This document shows, piece by piece, positions 36,473-45,776 of a DNA stretch of 64,000 bases. The first letter of the stretch is position 1; each line of letters opens with the position of its first letter. Source of the stretch: Spirosoma telluris (lineage in GTDB: Bacteria > Bacteroidota > Bacteroidia > Cytophagales > Spirosomataceae); the NCBI GenBank assembly GCA_003259005.1, contig QLII01000001.1, positions 5,038,501 to 5,102,500 on the forward strand, read 5' to 3'. A program made the translations under genes and the position numbers. Below the pieces are notes generated by a model, which saw only the letters and a program-made list of their open reading frames with translations, was not told the DNA's origin and did not search any database.

Positions 36473-37309
36473 TTACTTCTTTGTATTCGGAATGGCGTAA
36501 AAATTGAAGTTTTTCCAACGATTCATATCGTGCGGACTGAGTTGGATGATTTCTGTATTCTCGTCAAAATCACCGAAATAATAGAGTGTGTAATCATGAT
36601 CGGCTACGATCTGGTACAGTTCAAAACGCTCATCCAGGGTCGCTTCGCTGAAACACTCAGCAATTATGGTTGGCTTATATTGATCAATGAGTGCAGAAAT
36701 CGACCGCAACACATCTTTATCATGACCTTCCACATCTACTTTTATGAGTGACAATTTGGGCAAATAATCCTTATAGTTCTCATGGAGGTATTTACTTAGA
36801 TTGATGCCTTTTACCTTTTCAGGAAGCTTGAATTTACCATGTGTGTCGGCTTCGCTGGCACTGGCCGATACGCCCCCATTGCCGAACGACGCTTCTGACG
36901 AGGAATAGAAAAATTCGCCTTCTTCTTCCGTAATAGCATAGCGTAACGGCACAATATGGGCGGTCCCTTTATTCAACCCAGCATTGGCTTCCAGGATTTC
37001 GTAGGTCATAGGGTTTGGTTCAAACCCAAGCGTTAAGCCTTCTTTACCAACCGCAATAGCCATCGGCACGGTGGTATCGCCAATATTAGCCCCTACGTCG
37101 ATACTAAAACTACCTGGTGTAGCAAACCGACGAAAAAAATTGATCTCAGCCTGCGTGATTGTTTTAGGAGGAATCAACGGGTTTTTCCAATTGGCGAATT
37201 CAACCGTGCCTTCTTTAGCCAATTGAAACGAGTTTACCTCGTACGGATATTTAGCCGTGACCCGGCGTGCCTTTTTGCGGGCAAATGATTCTTTCAGATA
37301 CTTGAACAT
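36473..37309 (-). CDS. FkbM-family methyltransferase
   Basis: The ATG at 37309 (MFKYLKESFARKKARR) is chosen because the 18 codons before it in the open frame look non-coding; the protein is then 278 aa. SAM-binding motif I is SIDVGANIGDTTVPMA, followed by GFEPNPMTYEIL and the FkbM signature LSLIKVDVEGHDKDVLRS, then PTIIAECFS. Family members O-methylate sugars or natural products. It is next to a GT2 glycosyltransferase on the same strand, suggesting shared work on a surface polysaccharide or glycoprotein. The frame is intact. Confidence 0.85.
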   Translation of the reverse strand: MFKYLKESFARKKARRVTAKYPYEVNSFQLAKEGTVEFANWKNPLIPPKTITQAEINFFRRFATPGSFSIDVGANIGDTTVPMAIAVGKEGLTLGFEPNPMTYEILEANAGLNKGTAHIVPLRYAITEEEGEFFYSSSEASFGNGGVSASASEADTHGKFKLPEKVKGINLSKYLHENYKDYLPKLSLIKVDVEGHDKDVLRSISALIDQYKPTIIAECFSEATLDERFELYQIVADHDYTLYYFGDFDENTEIIQLSPHDMNRWKNFNFYAIPNTKK

Positions 37310-37396
37310 ACAATGATGTGTTTTCAGGTGTAAAGTTAGCCTGTAACTTCCAAAGCGGCCCAATCTAGTACGAAACCTATTTGTAGTTAACCAATT

Positions 37397-38331
37397 TCAA
37401 GAGGCTCTGTTATCTGAGCGAATGATTTGCCGATATCGCAGGCTTTCGCGCATCGGACTACCACGTCCAATAAACCACGCTAGTCGACCGTAAATTGGGT
37501 CTCGGCGAAACTTTCGGCCATTCTTGATGAAGTAGTATGCCCGGAACAAAGCCCGCGCTGGCCAGGAGTGGTATTTACGGAAATAATGAAAGAGCGAAAT
37601 GTAGTACTCTTTGTCAACATCATAGTTACGAATCGTACTCTGACCCGTAAAGTGAACGTACTCCGCCTGCGGCACTAAGTAGGCAAAGAAACCTGCCCTT
37701 AACAGGCGCTTGGCAAGATCCTCTTCTTCAATATACAGAAAATGAGCCACATCAAACCCCCCGATCTGGTTAAAGGCGGACGCCCTCAGGAATAGGGTAC
37801 TTCCCATCACGAACGGTACGCGCACCGGTTCGGTATATATCTCCCGAGTAGGTGGGTAAATGGCGGGGTTAAGCATTCGCACAAAGCCGTGACCTAGAAT
37901 TTTGCTACCAAGTGTAGGTAAATAGCCAAAGGTTATCTGCCGAATGCCAGTACCATCAAACATTTGCGCCCCACATAAACCGGCATCGGGTGTAGCATCC
38001 ATAAAAGAAGCTAACTGGCTGCATACGTCCGTGCGTAACATACAGTCATTATTCAGGAAATAGTAATAGTCCACCTGTGGATCGGCGAATTGCACACCCA
38101 GCATATTACCCCCGAAAAGCCGAGGTTTATCCGGCTGCGAATAAGTCGAACTCTGGGGTGATCAGCAATTGGTTTTAGAGCTTCATAATCCACAACTGTC
38201 GAATTGTTATCAACAATTATTATCTCGTAATCCACATCATTTGTCTTTTCTGCAATAGAATTGACACAGTCCTGTGTAAACTGGTGAGAGTTATAATTAA
38301 TCAGTATAATGGAAACTTTTCGTAAATTCAT
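37397..38331 (-). CDS. Glycosyltransferase family 2 (rhamnosyltransferase-like) (one apparent 1-base deletion)
   Basis: A GT-A fold enzyme transferring a sugar from an NDP-sugar. The N-terminal part has VSIILINYNSHQFTQDCVNS, EIIIVDNNSTVVD and LGFSGG. After the break come YYFLNNDCMLR (the NND/DxD-like metal site), FVMGSTLFLRASAF and YIEEEDLAKRLLRAGF. The frame breaks at CCCCC 38110-38114 (plus strand), in the middle of the conserved GFSGGNMLG segment; one base gives a full 311-aa protein. It lies upstream of the FkbM gene. Confidence 0.87.
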
Positions 38332-38402
38332 ACAGTAACGCGGTCGGAAGGCCGCTATTGTTAATAGATACCCAACGCGACTTGGTACACCAATCGGCCG
38401 CT

Positions 38403-38857
38403 TTATTCGCCATTCAATACACTAAAAATCAACTCCGACTCGTATCCTTTACTTAGCGCATAGCGAACAAGTTTTTGTTTGATAACCAGCGGGTTGTCAT
38501 CGCGGATACTCTGACGCTTTTTGTCCAGCAATTCTCTGAGCGTTTCCTGATAATCGTCGGGAGCGATTTCTTTCATAGCCTGGTCGAGGTTGTACCCCGA
38601 AATGCCACGTTGCTGTAGGTGCTGCTTTATTTTACGCCTTCCCCAGCCTTTTACCCGGAATTTCCCCCGGCAAACGATTTCGCAAATCGCTCTTCGTTCA
38701 GGTAGTTCTGCAGAATCAGTTCGGCAATGACTTCCTCGGCATCATCGCCCCAAATACCCCACTCCTTCAACCGCTCCCGAACTTCCTGCTGGGTGCGCTC
38801 CTGATACGCACAAAACATAGCCGCCTTGCGAAGCGCGTCTTTTACTAAGTCTGTCAT
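38403..38857 (-). CDS. recX: Regulatory protein RecX family (one apparent 1-base deletion)
   Basis: RecX proteins modulate RecA filaments. The N-terminal part has the three-helix pattern AAMFCAYQERTQQEVRERL and EEVIAELILQNYLNEERFAKSF. The open frame then stops, but one extra base in CCCCC (38664-38668, plus strand) continues into KFRVKGWGRRKIKQHLQQRG, followed by a second repeat ending SKGYESELIFSVLNGE. The restored protein has 151 aa, normal for the family. It is unlinked to recA (22605) in this window. A family C-like repeat lies upstream of its start. Confidence 0.85.
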
Positions 38858-38865
38858 AGTTTAAT

Positions 38866-38942
38866 GATTCTGTGTATTCTATGGTCCCTTAGATTCTATA
38901 GCCTGGGCGGGCAAAAGAATCAATAGAATCTGTAGAATCTAA
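38866..38942. repeat. Degenerate inverted repeat of GATTCTAT words (family C-like)
   Basis: TGATTCTGTGTATTCTAT and AGATTCTATAG on the left face AGAATCAATAGAATC and TGTAGAATCT on the right, around a short GC-rich centre. The words match the inner part of the MITE-like elements, but the diagnostic ends are absent. Confidence 0.5.
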
Positions 38943-38952
38943 CGAGAATAAT

Positions 38953-39951
38953 TCATTTCCTGGGCTGATGCTGCATTAGCTTATTTATCAACGCTTCGAC
39001 CTCCTCAACGGGCCTTGCTTCTACTAAATGCTGATGCCCTTTACCTGTATCGTCCCATCCATTTGAGCCGTCGGCATTCATCGTTAATCGCCCGGACTTG
39101 ACGGTATAATACGGTGCATAGCCCATAACCCCAACCAATACAGCGGTTTGATCCCAGCTCATGCGCCCATTTTTATCCTCAGCTGCTTTAGGCAACGAAA
39201 TTCGGAACACATCTTTCACCGGGCTATGTTTGATGGCTGCATTCTGGGTCAAGGGTAAACCAGAGTGAATTTTCTGGCCGATTTCAAATCCACTCATCAG
39301 AATAGGCGTCGGCCAGTTAGCAAAGATAATTTTTGATGATGGTGTATCCCTAAACACATTGTATTCGCGACCGCCCGGAAACTTCCCGGCCATACTAACC
39401 AACTCCTTAACCTTCAGCGCAACCAGCTCCCGGCCCGATAATTTCGAGTATTGATCCGGCTTCGAGGCCAATAGGTTAGCCAGGTTGGTAACGAAACCAA
39501 CGGTTATGATCGTCACACTATGGTCAGGCTGTTTAGCCAGAATTTGCCGATAAAGATCAACCGCATCGGGCACTTCGCTATTCGACTGGATACGGTGCGG
39601 ATAGTTGGCCACGATCGTATCTGACCAGTGTTGTGTGTCTTTGTCGTTTACAGCCTCGCCTTTGGGAACCCCAATCGGTAGGTTCGGGCGTTTAAAATAC
39701 GTATTCAATACACTCAGCACCTGCGTTACTTTGGGGTAGTTAGTACTCGCAATGGTTGCCAGAATGGTAGCCTTGCCCTCATCGGCGAAGGCATGAAGCA
39801 TCGTAATGGCTCCAACATCGTCGTAGTCAGGTCCCATATCGGTGTCGAAAATAACGGGAACGGCAACTTGCTTTTTGCCCGACTGTCCAGAAACCGGACC
39901 GACTGTCAGGGCCAGTAACACACTAATTGAAAATAAGGTAATTCGGATCAT
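38953..39951 (-). CDS. Secreted nucleoside hydrolase (inosine/uridine-preferring family)
   Basis: The 332-aa protein has an N-terminal signal peptide (~1-22) and then the calcium-binding signature VIFDTDMGPDYDDVGAI, matching the DTDxGxDDxxA family motif. It continues with VTIITVGFVTNLANLL and a C-terminal MSWDQTAVLVGV, where the conserved Asp lies. These enzymes cleave the N-glycosidic bond of ribonucleosides. A secreted form would salvage environmental nucleosides in the periplasm. The gene stands alone; neighbours do not refine the substrate. The frame is intact. Confidence 0.85.
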   Translation of the reverse strand: MIRITLFSISVLLALTVGPVSGQSGKKQVAVPVIFDTDMGPDYDDVGAITMLHAFADEGKATILATIASTNYPKVTQVLSVLNTYFKRPNLPIGVPKGEAVNDKDTQHWSDTIVANYPHRIQSNSEVPDAVDLYRQILAKQPDHSVTIITVGFVTNLANLLASKPDQYSKLSGRELVALKVKELVSMAGKFPGGREYNVFRDTPSSKIIFANWPTPILMSGFEIGQKIHSGLPLTQNAAIKHSPVKDVFRISLPKAAEDKNGRMSWDQTAVLVGVMGYAPYYTVKSGRLTMNADGSNGWDDTGKGHQHLVEARPVEEVEALINKLMQHQPRK

Positions 39952-40091
39952 AGGAATAAGCGAGATTTACAGCACAATACAACAAAGGCGACAGTGTATA
40001 ATTCCTCACTGTAACCTACCCTGCCCTTGCAGTACGAATTACGAATTGTTTTGGCAAGAATCGTCATTCATACTGCGTAAATCTCGAAACC

Positions 40092-41264
40092 ATGATTTCT
40101 CTGCAAAAACTTACAACACCACCCGATACCCAACTCAAAAATCTGGGTTGGGACTGGATGCTCGGTCAGGACACACTACCCTATCTGACAAACGAGGTGG
40201 TAGTGATTCAGCCTGCCGACGCTGACGCTTATTATGAAGCGGCTAACGAACTCTTCGACATGTTTGTAGCGGCTGGCCAGCACATTATCGATGAAAATCG
40301 CTTTGCTGAAATGGGCATCCCAACGAACCTCATTGAGCTTATCAAGCTATCCTGGGAAGATGACCGCCACATTCATCTGTACGGTCGTTTCGATCTGGCT
40401 GGTGGTGTTGATGGACAGCCTATCAAACTTATCGAATTCAATGCTGATACAGCAACCTGCCTGCCCGAAACGGCCGTTGTGCAATATGCTCACCTCAAAG
40501 CTAATGGCCTCGACGAAAGCGTACAGTTTAACGCAGTCTTCGAAACACTCACGGGTCAGTTCGAGGAACTCCTGGCGATGAACCCCGATCTGCAACCTAC
40601 ACTGCTTCTATCGGCCATGCGTGATTTCCCGGAAGACGATGCCAATGTGGCTCTGCTTGGCGAAGCCGCCCGCGAAGCTGGCTTCGATATTGAGTTCGAC
40701 TTTATAGATAATGTTGAGTTCTCGGCAGAAGAAGGCATTTTCTGGCAAAATCCTAAAAACGGGCAGTTCGAGAGACTAGATTTCTGGTTTAAATTAATTC
40801 CCTGGGAATCTATTGCTGAAGATGAACCCGAATTGGTTGAGCTATTGACTCAAATCGTCAGGAAGCGGTTGGCGGTTGTCTTGAATCCAGCTTATACACT
40901 ATTATTTCAATCGAAATATATTTTAAAAATACTTTGGGAGCTTTACCCCAATCATCCACTTCTTCTGGAAACCGACACGAAGCCCCTTGCTGGCAAACCC
41001 TGTGTTGAAAAAGTTTTGTTTGGTCGGGAAGGGGCCAACATTCGTATTCTGAATGCCGATGGAACCGAACGTCAGGCAGCCGAAGGAGACTATGGCGATT
41101 ACCCGAAAATTTACCAGCAATACGTCGAATTTCCACAGGATTCGACTGGGTACACCTACCAGGCAGGTGTTTTCTATGCGGGCGAGGCCTGCGGAGTTGG
41201 TTTCCGTCGTGGTAGTCTAATTTTAGACAACAGAGCTGGCTTTGTAGGGCACATGATTAGGTAA
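40092..41264 (+). CDS. Glutathionylspermidine synthase-family ATP-grasp ligase
   Basis: The 390-aa protein shows the pre-ATP-grasp and ATP-grasp features of this family: IHLYGRFDLAGG, PIKLIEFNADTATCLPET, FWFKLIPWESI, LEPLAGK-like TKPLAGKPCVEKVLFGREG and a C-terminal GFRRGSLI. The E. coli homologues (Gsp C-terminal domain, YgiC, YjfC) ligate a peptide carboxylate to an amine. There is no fused amidase domain and no spermidine gene nearby, so the substrate is unknown and glutathionylspermidine production should not be assumed. The frame is intact. Confidence 0.85.
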   Translation: MISLQKLTTPPDTQLKNLGWDWMLGQDTLPYLTNEVVVIQPADADAYYEAANELFDMFVAAGQHIIDENRFAEMGIPTNLIELIKLSWEDDRHIHLYGRFDLAGGVDGQPIKLIEFNADTATCLPETAVVQYAHLKANGLDESVQFNAVFETLTGQFEELLAMNPDLQPTLLLSAMRDFPEDDANVALLGEAAREAGFDIEFDFIDNVEFSAEEGIFWQNPKNGQFERLDFWFKLIPWESIAEDEPELVELLTQIVRKRLAVVLNPAYTLLFQSKYILKILWELYPNHPLLLETDTKPLAGKPCVEKVLFGREGANIRILNADGTERQAAEGDYGDYPKIYQQYVEFPQDSTGYTYQAGVFYAGEACGVGFRRGSLILDNRAGFVGHMIR

Positions 41265-41395
41265 GTTTGCGTCAACGACCAACAACTGGACTCTGATTAC
41301 TATCGAGCGTTAATCCAATTGCATTGATTTAGCGTTTATGTGATTGGAGTTCAGTCAATTCGTTAAACGATCCAAATCCTATTAATCGCCCTTGC

Positions 41396-41743
41396 ATGAG
41401 TAATTTATTCCTTTACCTCCAGGCCCTAATCTACATTGCAGCCGGCTTAAATCATTTTATTAACCCTAAAGCCTATCTGTCTATTATGCCGCCTTACGTT
41501 CCGGCACATAATTTGATGGTAACCTTAAGCGGTATAGCTGAAGTATTTCTGGGGATTGGCCTACTATTTCCCACCACCCGTTCGTTATCTGCCTGGGGGA
41601 TTATATTGCTATTGATTACTGTATTCCCAGCTAACGTTTATATGGCTACGTCTGACCGCTTCCGTAAATTTCCGGCCTGGCTACGATGGGCTAGATTGCC
41701 ACTACAAGGTCTACTAATTTGGTGGGCTTATAAATACACATAG
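41396..41743 (+). CDS. DoxX-family membrane protein
   Basis: The 115-aa protein has four membrane helices. Its DoxX-like features are the first helix with YIAAGLNHFINPKAYLSIMP, then GIAEVFLGIGLLFP and FPANVYMA. Family members are linked to quinone or sulfur metabolism and oxidative stress, but most have no assigned role. The start codon is the first ATG after an intergenic gap of 131 bases. The frame is intact. Confidence 0.8.
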   Translation: MSNLFLYLQALIYIAAGLNHFINPKAYLSIMPPYVPAHNLMVTLSGIAEVFLGIGLLFPTTRSLSAWGIILLLITVFPANVYMATSDRFRKFPAWLRWARLPLQGLLIWWAYKYT

Positions 41744-42103
41744 CGCATCATTTGTCCTGCATTGTGTGGATTTATTTTTCTACCAAAAGAATCCATAAGG
41801 CACAATTTGGAACCTATCTTTTTATTATTATTTATTTTTGTATTTTTTCAATAAATTTAAGTTGAAAATTAACGTCCGTCATGATGATAAAAATTAGTCA
41901 GGAACTGAAAAATAGGTCTTAGTCAGCTAAAAAAGCTTTTTTGGCGATTACCAGGAGATTATTACCCATATCAATTTCATAATCGAAATATTTCATTAAT
42001 TATATTCTTAAACCAATAAGCCAACCATAATAGGAATTGGTTTTATTTTAATTGACTGACAGATAATAGTTTACTAAAGTGACTTTCATTGTAGATTATA
42101 GTC
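41744..42103. other. AT-rich intergenic region with no recognised gene
   Basis: This stretch between the DoxX and TetR genes is strongly AT-rich. I see no ORF, hairpin terminator, or member of the repeat families. It must hold the tetR promoter, but no exact TAnnTTTG box was found at a useful position. Confidence 0.45.
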
Positions 42104-42125
42104 AAAGGAGGTGACATATATGTGA
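42104..42125 (+). promoter_or_regulatory. Unusually strong Shine-Dalgarno sequence followed by a start-stop pair
   Basis: AAAGGAGGTGA (42104-42114) is an extended anti-SD match, rare in Bacteroidetes leaders. Five bases later ATG (42120-42122) is followed at once by TGA, forming a one-codon ORF. The TetR ATG follows at 42132, too far (17 bases) for this SD to serve it directly. Confidence 0.5.
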
Positions 42126-42131
42126 ATTGTA

Positions 42132-42824
42132 ATGGATGCTATTATTATGGAGAAAGACGAGAAAATCAGGCGGAATCGCTCGAAAACCACTCAACGTATT
42201 GTTGAAGCGCTAGAAGATGTAATAGCAGAGCGCGGTTTAGAGGGTGTAGGTGTAAACCGGGTCGCCGAAAAAGCTAATGTCAGTAAAGTATTGATTTATA
42301 GATATTTCGGTGGCATGGAAGGCTTGCTGGAATACTATGTGAAGATGGGAAAACTATTCCCAGTTTTTACCCCCGCCGTATTAGACCAAATTCGTCCATT
42401 ACATGAATCAGACGTTGCCCGTATTTGGTATCGTCAGGTTATTCAAACCTATCGTTATTTCCGTACGTTTAAAGCTGCACGCGAAGTTCTAAAGGCAAGT
42501 GTTATTGAGAACGACTCAATTGCCGAAACAACAGCGCGGGCGCAGGATGAAGAAATGACACGGCTTGTCAGTCAATTGTCGTTTGTGAAAGGCGCTGACA
42601 CACAAGCCATTTCGGCGGTTGTTCTTGGCGCAATGACTTATCTGACCATCATGGCTCAAAACGACCGTACTATGATAAGCATTGATCTACGAAGTGAAGA
42701 AGGCTGGGAACGCATCGAAAATGCCGTTAAAGCCATCTATATTGCTTTAAATAAAATGGCTATTGGGTCTAAAGATGTTGAACTGGAACTCCAGTCTGCG
42801 CATCTGCCTCTTGCCCAATGGTGA
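42132..42824 (+). CDS. TetR/AcrR-family transcriptional regulator
   Basis: The 230-aa protein has an N-terminal helix-turn-helix DNA-binding domain (QRIVEALEDVIAERGLEGVG, then VAEKANVSKVLIYRYFGGMEGLLEYY) typical of TetR repressors. A helical ligand-binding domain follows (~80-215). The ligand and targets are unknown. It could control the adjacent DoxX gene or the convergent GH65 gene. A second in-frame ATG five codons in is possible. The leader contains an unusual SD and start-stop pair. Confidence 0.85.
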   Translation: MDAIIMEKDEKIRRNRSKTTQRIVEALEDVIAERGLEGVGVNRVAEKANVSKVLIYRYFGGMEGLLEYYVKMGKLFPVFTPAVLDQIRPLHESDVARIWYRQVIQTYRYFRTFKAAREVLKASVIENDSIAETTARAQDEEMTRLVSQLSFVKGADTQAISAVVLGAMTYLTIMAQNDRTMISIDLRSEEGWERIENAVKAIYIALNKMAIGSKDVELELQSAHLPLAQW

Positions 42825-42831
42825 ACTATAC

Positions 42832-42891
42832 AAACTGGTTTACAGCAGATAAGATAAGTTTCCTTTTATCTTATCTGCTGTAAACCAGTTT
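42832..42891. terminator. Perfect 26-bp-stem terminator between convergent tetR and GH65 genes
   Basis: Arms 42832-42857 and 42866-42891 (AAACTGGTTTACAGCAGATA, then AGATAA, and complement) with an 8-base loop are followed by T runs. It fills the gap between the tetR stop at 42824 and the restored GH65 stop at 42893. Confidence 0.88.
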
Positions 42892-42892
42892 T

Positions 42893-44937
42893 TTATTGTA
42901 CCTGAATGGTCCTCAGTTGTGGACCAACTCCCTTAATTGTCAAAGACTTCCACTTCTTCGGAAGCTTCGTTTTCAGCTGGACAATACCACTATCTGTAAT
43001 ATCCAGCCCCCCAAATCCATTTAAGACGGCCTGTAACATACCTCCTGCGCCCGTCGCAAAATAGGGATTTGTTCCACCAGCCGTTTCTGATAAAACGCTA
43101 AAGGGGGTACTTCGTTAGGTTTATAGCTCTTCACAAACCAGTCATAGGCTTTGTCCGGCTCGCCTAAACGGGCGTGCAACGTCGCTAATACTGACCAACC
43201 CATGGCTGGCCCTTCAGGAGAATAGCGTGGTTCATAGTACGCCAGGTCCTTTTTTACACTTGCCTCGTCTTTAACAATCGTGAGCGGATAAGCCAGTAAA
43301 TTCACATCGGCCTGCTTAATCATGACACCGTCGTAGGTGCGATTTTCTTTCGTGACACCATCCGGGAATTTCAATATGGAAATATTATCGGCTACCAGTT
43401 TCCAGTCGGGGTTGGCAACCAGGCCTAATTCCTGAGCAGCTTGTATGGCGCATTGGAGCGACGTTTTTGCCATACCGTTCGTAAACGCATTGTCGTCGAT
43501 ATTCTCCTGCCATTCATTGGCACCAATCACATTGTTGATATGATATTTCCCAGGGCCTTCCCGCTCAACACGGCTAGACCAGAAATCAGCGACTTCTTTC
43601 AACATGGGGTAGCCACGCGTACGAAGCCACTCTTTGTCTTTCGTAACCTGATAGTACTTCCAGAACGACCAGCCAACGCAACCCGTGATATGTTGCTGAA
43701 AGGGTCCCGTTAAGGCCCACACGGGCGTAGCTTCCTGCCCATCAGAATCGGACTCCCACGGAAACATGACACCTTTATAGCCATGACTAAATGCATTTTG
43801 GCGGGCCATCTGCATCCGTTCGAATCGGTATTCGAGCATGGATCTGGCGATTTCGGGTTTTAGGGTCAGAATCGGGGGATACATCCAGAGTTCCGTATCC
43901 CAGAACACGTGGCCATTATACCCTAAGCCAGATAAACCCATTGGCGACAGACTATAGCCTGTACCCTCCCGAACAAATGAGTATAGGTGATAGAGTGCTG
44001 ACCGAACCGCTTTCTGGGCGTCGGCATCACCGTCAATAATAATATCACTCTGCCAGAGTTTGGCCCATTCTGCCGTGTGGCGAGTCAGGAGTCGTTCGGT
44101 ACGTTCGAGGGCTGCAAAGAGGGTTAACCGCTCGGCTTCGTTATGAGGGTCGGCGGTGTGAGCGGTTGAAGACACAGAACCAACCACGCTGAACCGATAG
44201 GTTTCACCAGCTTTTAACCGCTTCTTAAACTTGGCAAGGTGCATGTTATAATCCCAATCCTCATGGATCACATCAGGTTCCTGGCCGTGTGGCTCCTCAA
44301 AAACAAAACTGGTGGAGGCTGCTACCGTATGCCGTCCCGATGGGCTTTTAGCCACCGATGTCAACAAGCGAATTGTGACGTGCGAGCGGTCTATTTCTGA
44401 ATAAAAATTCTTAACCTCTTTCAGATTCTCCGGTGTTTCGATAACACTCATTGGCATGATCTCGCAGTCCTTCTTTGCAGTAATTTCAACCATTGTCAGC
44501 TCAGAAAACGGCAGGTGCCGTAACGCCATCATGGTCTGCTTAACACTCACTTTATCCTTGTAGTCAAAGGTAGTGGTCAGGGCTGCCTTCTGCATATCGA
44601 GTGTTTGACGGTAATTGGCAATGTCTTTCGGACCTAGCCGCTGACCGTCCACATCCAGGTTCATATTGGCGAAGTTGAACACCTTCAGGATGTTCGAAAC
44701 GCGCCCCCGACCGTAGGTATCAAAGGCCCCGTTCAATACAACGTCCTTTACCTTCATCGGCTCTGGGGACGAAACAAGGCCAATCATACCATTAGCAACC
44801 GTGATACCGTAATAAGTAGCGGGATTAATATTCTGACCAACAATCTGCCAGGCTGCGTTATCAGTCTGCGCCTGCGCCATGGAAAAGAATGGCCCAAACG
44901 CCAGCAGGAATCCAGGTAATACGTACTTCTTTTTCAT
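42893..44937 (-). CDS. Secreted GH65-family glycoside hydrolase (one apparent 1-base deletion)
   Basis: The protein has a signal peptide (ends near MAQAQ), a beta-sandwich N-terminal domain and an (alpha/alpha)6 barrel. Barrel evidence is GYNGHVFWDTELWMYPPILT, GVMFPWESDSDGQEATP and the catalytic acid segment INNVIGANEWQENIDDNAFT. GH65 enzymes act on alpha-linked disaccharides such as trehalose or kojibiose by hydrolysis or phosphorolysis; secretion favours a hydrolase. Near the C-terminus the frame breaks at GGGGG 43103-43107 (plus strand). One more base restores SVLSETAGGTNPYFATGAGG and a C-terminal beta domain, total 681 aa. Confidence 0.87.
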
Positions 44938-45012
44938 AAATACATCATAGGTGAAATAAAGCCTAAAAATAATTCTATTTCCCTTGATGGTTATATCTTT
45001 TAAGTATTGTTT

Positions 45013-45681
45013 TTAACGTCCATGTCTATGTGGCCTTCCTACCCGAACCGGCCTTCCTCGCCCACGGTTGCTTCCGCCTAATAAGCCCCCGGAATCGGTT
45101 CGTAAGAGGCCAAACCGCAGGTAAATTCCATAAAATGTTTTAGAACTATCCGTTGTTTCGCTGCTGAAATCGTAGTATCCGGTGGTTAGGCCAATCCCTA
45201 CACGCGGGGCAATCTGGGCCATAATACTATAGGTAAGTTCGAGCATGAGGCTTCCTTGCTTATCAAAAACGCGCCCCGCTCCAATGGTCATTTCATTCGC
45301 AAAAATGCCATAGTTAGCGACATCCATAGTTACCCTTCCTTCGAGAAAGAGCGAGGTATCAGGCCGTAGTGAATTTCGACCAAAAGCAACTCCCAGGTCT
45401 ATTACATTAAACGACTTCCCTAGTTCAATACTTTGCGCAATGCGATCTTTAGGGCTCCCTGCGCCGGTATAAATTGAAAAAGGGGTTGCACGCACGTAGA
45501 TAGGGGCTGCCTTGAAATTGAAGATTGATCGCGTTGAATCTTCCGAAGATCGACTTATTGAATAGTAGGTTTGCTGACTTTTACTGGTTCGTGTCTGCGT
45601 TGTATCAGCTGTTTTAGATTGTCCCCATAGGTTTGCACTACCAACAACGAGTGCAAGCATAATCAGTATACGTAAATTCAT
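45013..45681 (-). CDS. Secreted, probably outer-membrane beta-barrel protein of unknown function
   Basis: The ATG at 45681 (MNLRILIMLALVVGSANLWG) gives a clear signal peptide; the longer open frame upstream is not used. The mature part starts with a Thr/Ser/Gln-rich linker, then shows alternating hydrophobic strands (SIELGKSFNVIDLGVAFGR, EMTIGAGRVFDKQGSLMLEL, GIGLTTGYYDFS) as in small outer-membrane barrels. It ends in an Arg/Gly/His-rich tail. I do not recognise the family. It lies downstream of the haloperoxidase gene after a terminator. Confidence 0.6.
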   Translation of the reverse strand: MNLRILIMLALVVGSANLWGQSKTADTTQTRTSKSQQTYYSISRSSEDSTRSIFNFKAAPIYVRATPFSIYTGAGSPKDRIAQSIELGKSFNVIDLGVAFGRNSLRPDTSLFLEGRVTMDVANYGIFANEMTIGAGRVFDKQGSLMLELTYSIMAQIAPRVGIGLTTGYYDFSSETTDSSKTFYGIYLRFGLLRTDSGGLLGGSNRGRGRPVRVGRPHRHGR

Positions 45682-45724
45682 AGTTGAAAGGGTTTGTTGT
45701 CTTCTTAATCGCTGCCAATTACCA

Positions 45725-45760
45725 AAAAAAATCCCCACTTTGTCAGAGTGGGGATTTTTT
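45725..45760 (-). terminator. Terminator after the haloperoxidase-like gene
   Basis: A perfect 14-bp stem (AAAAAATCCCCACT and complement) with an 8-base loop has A and T runs on both sides. It lies 17 bases beyond the stop at 45777. Confidence 0.85.
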
Positions 45761-45776
45761 AATGACCATTTAACAA

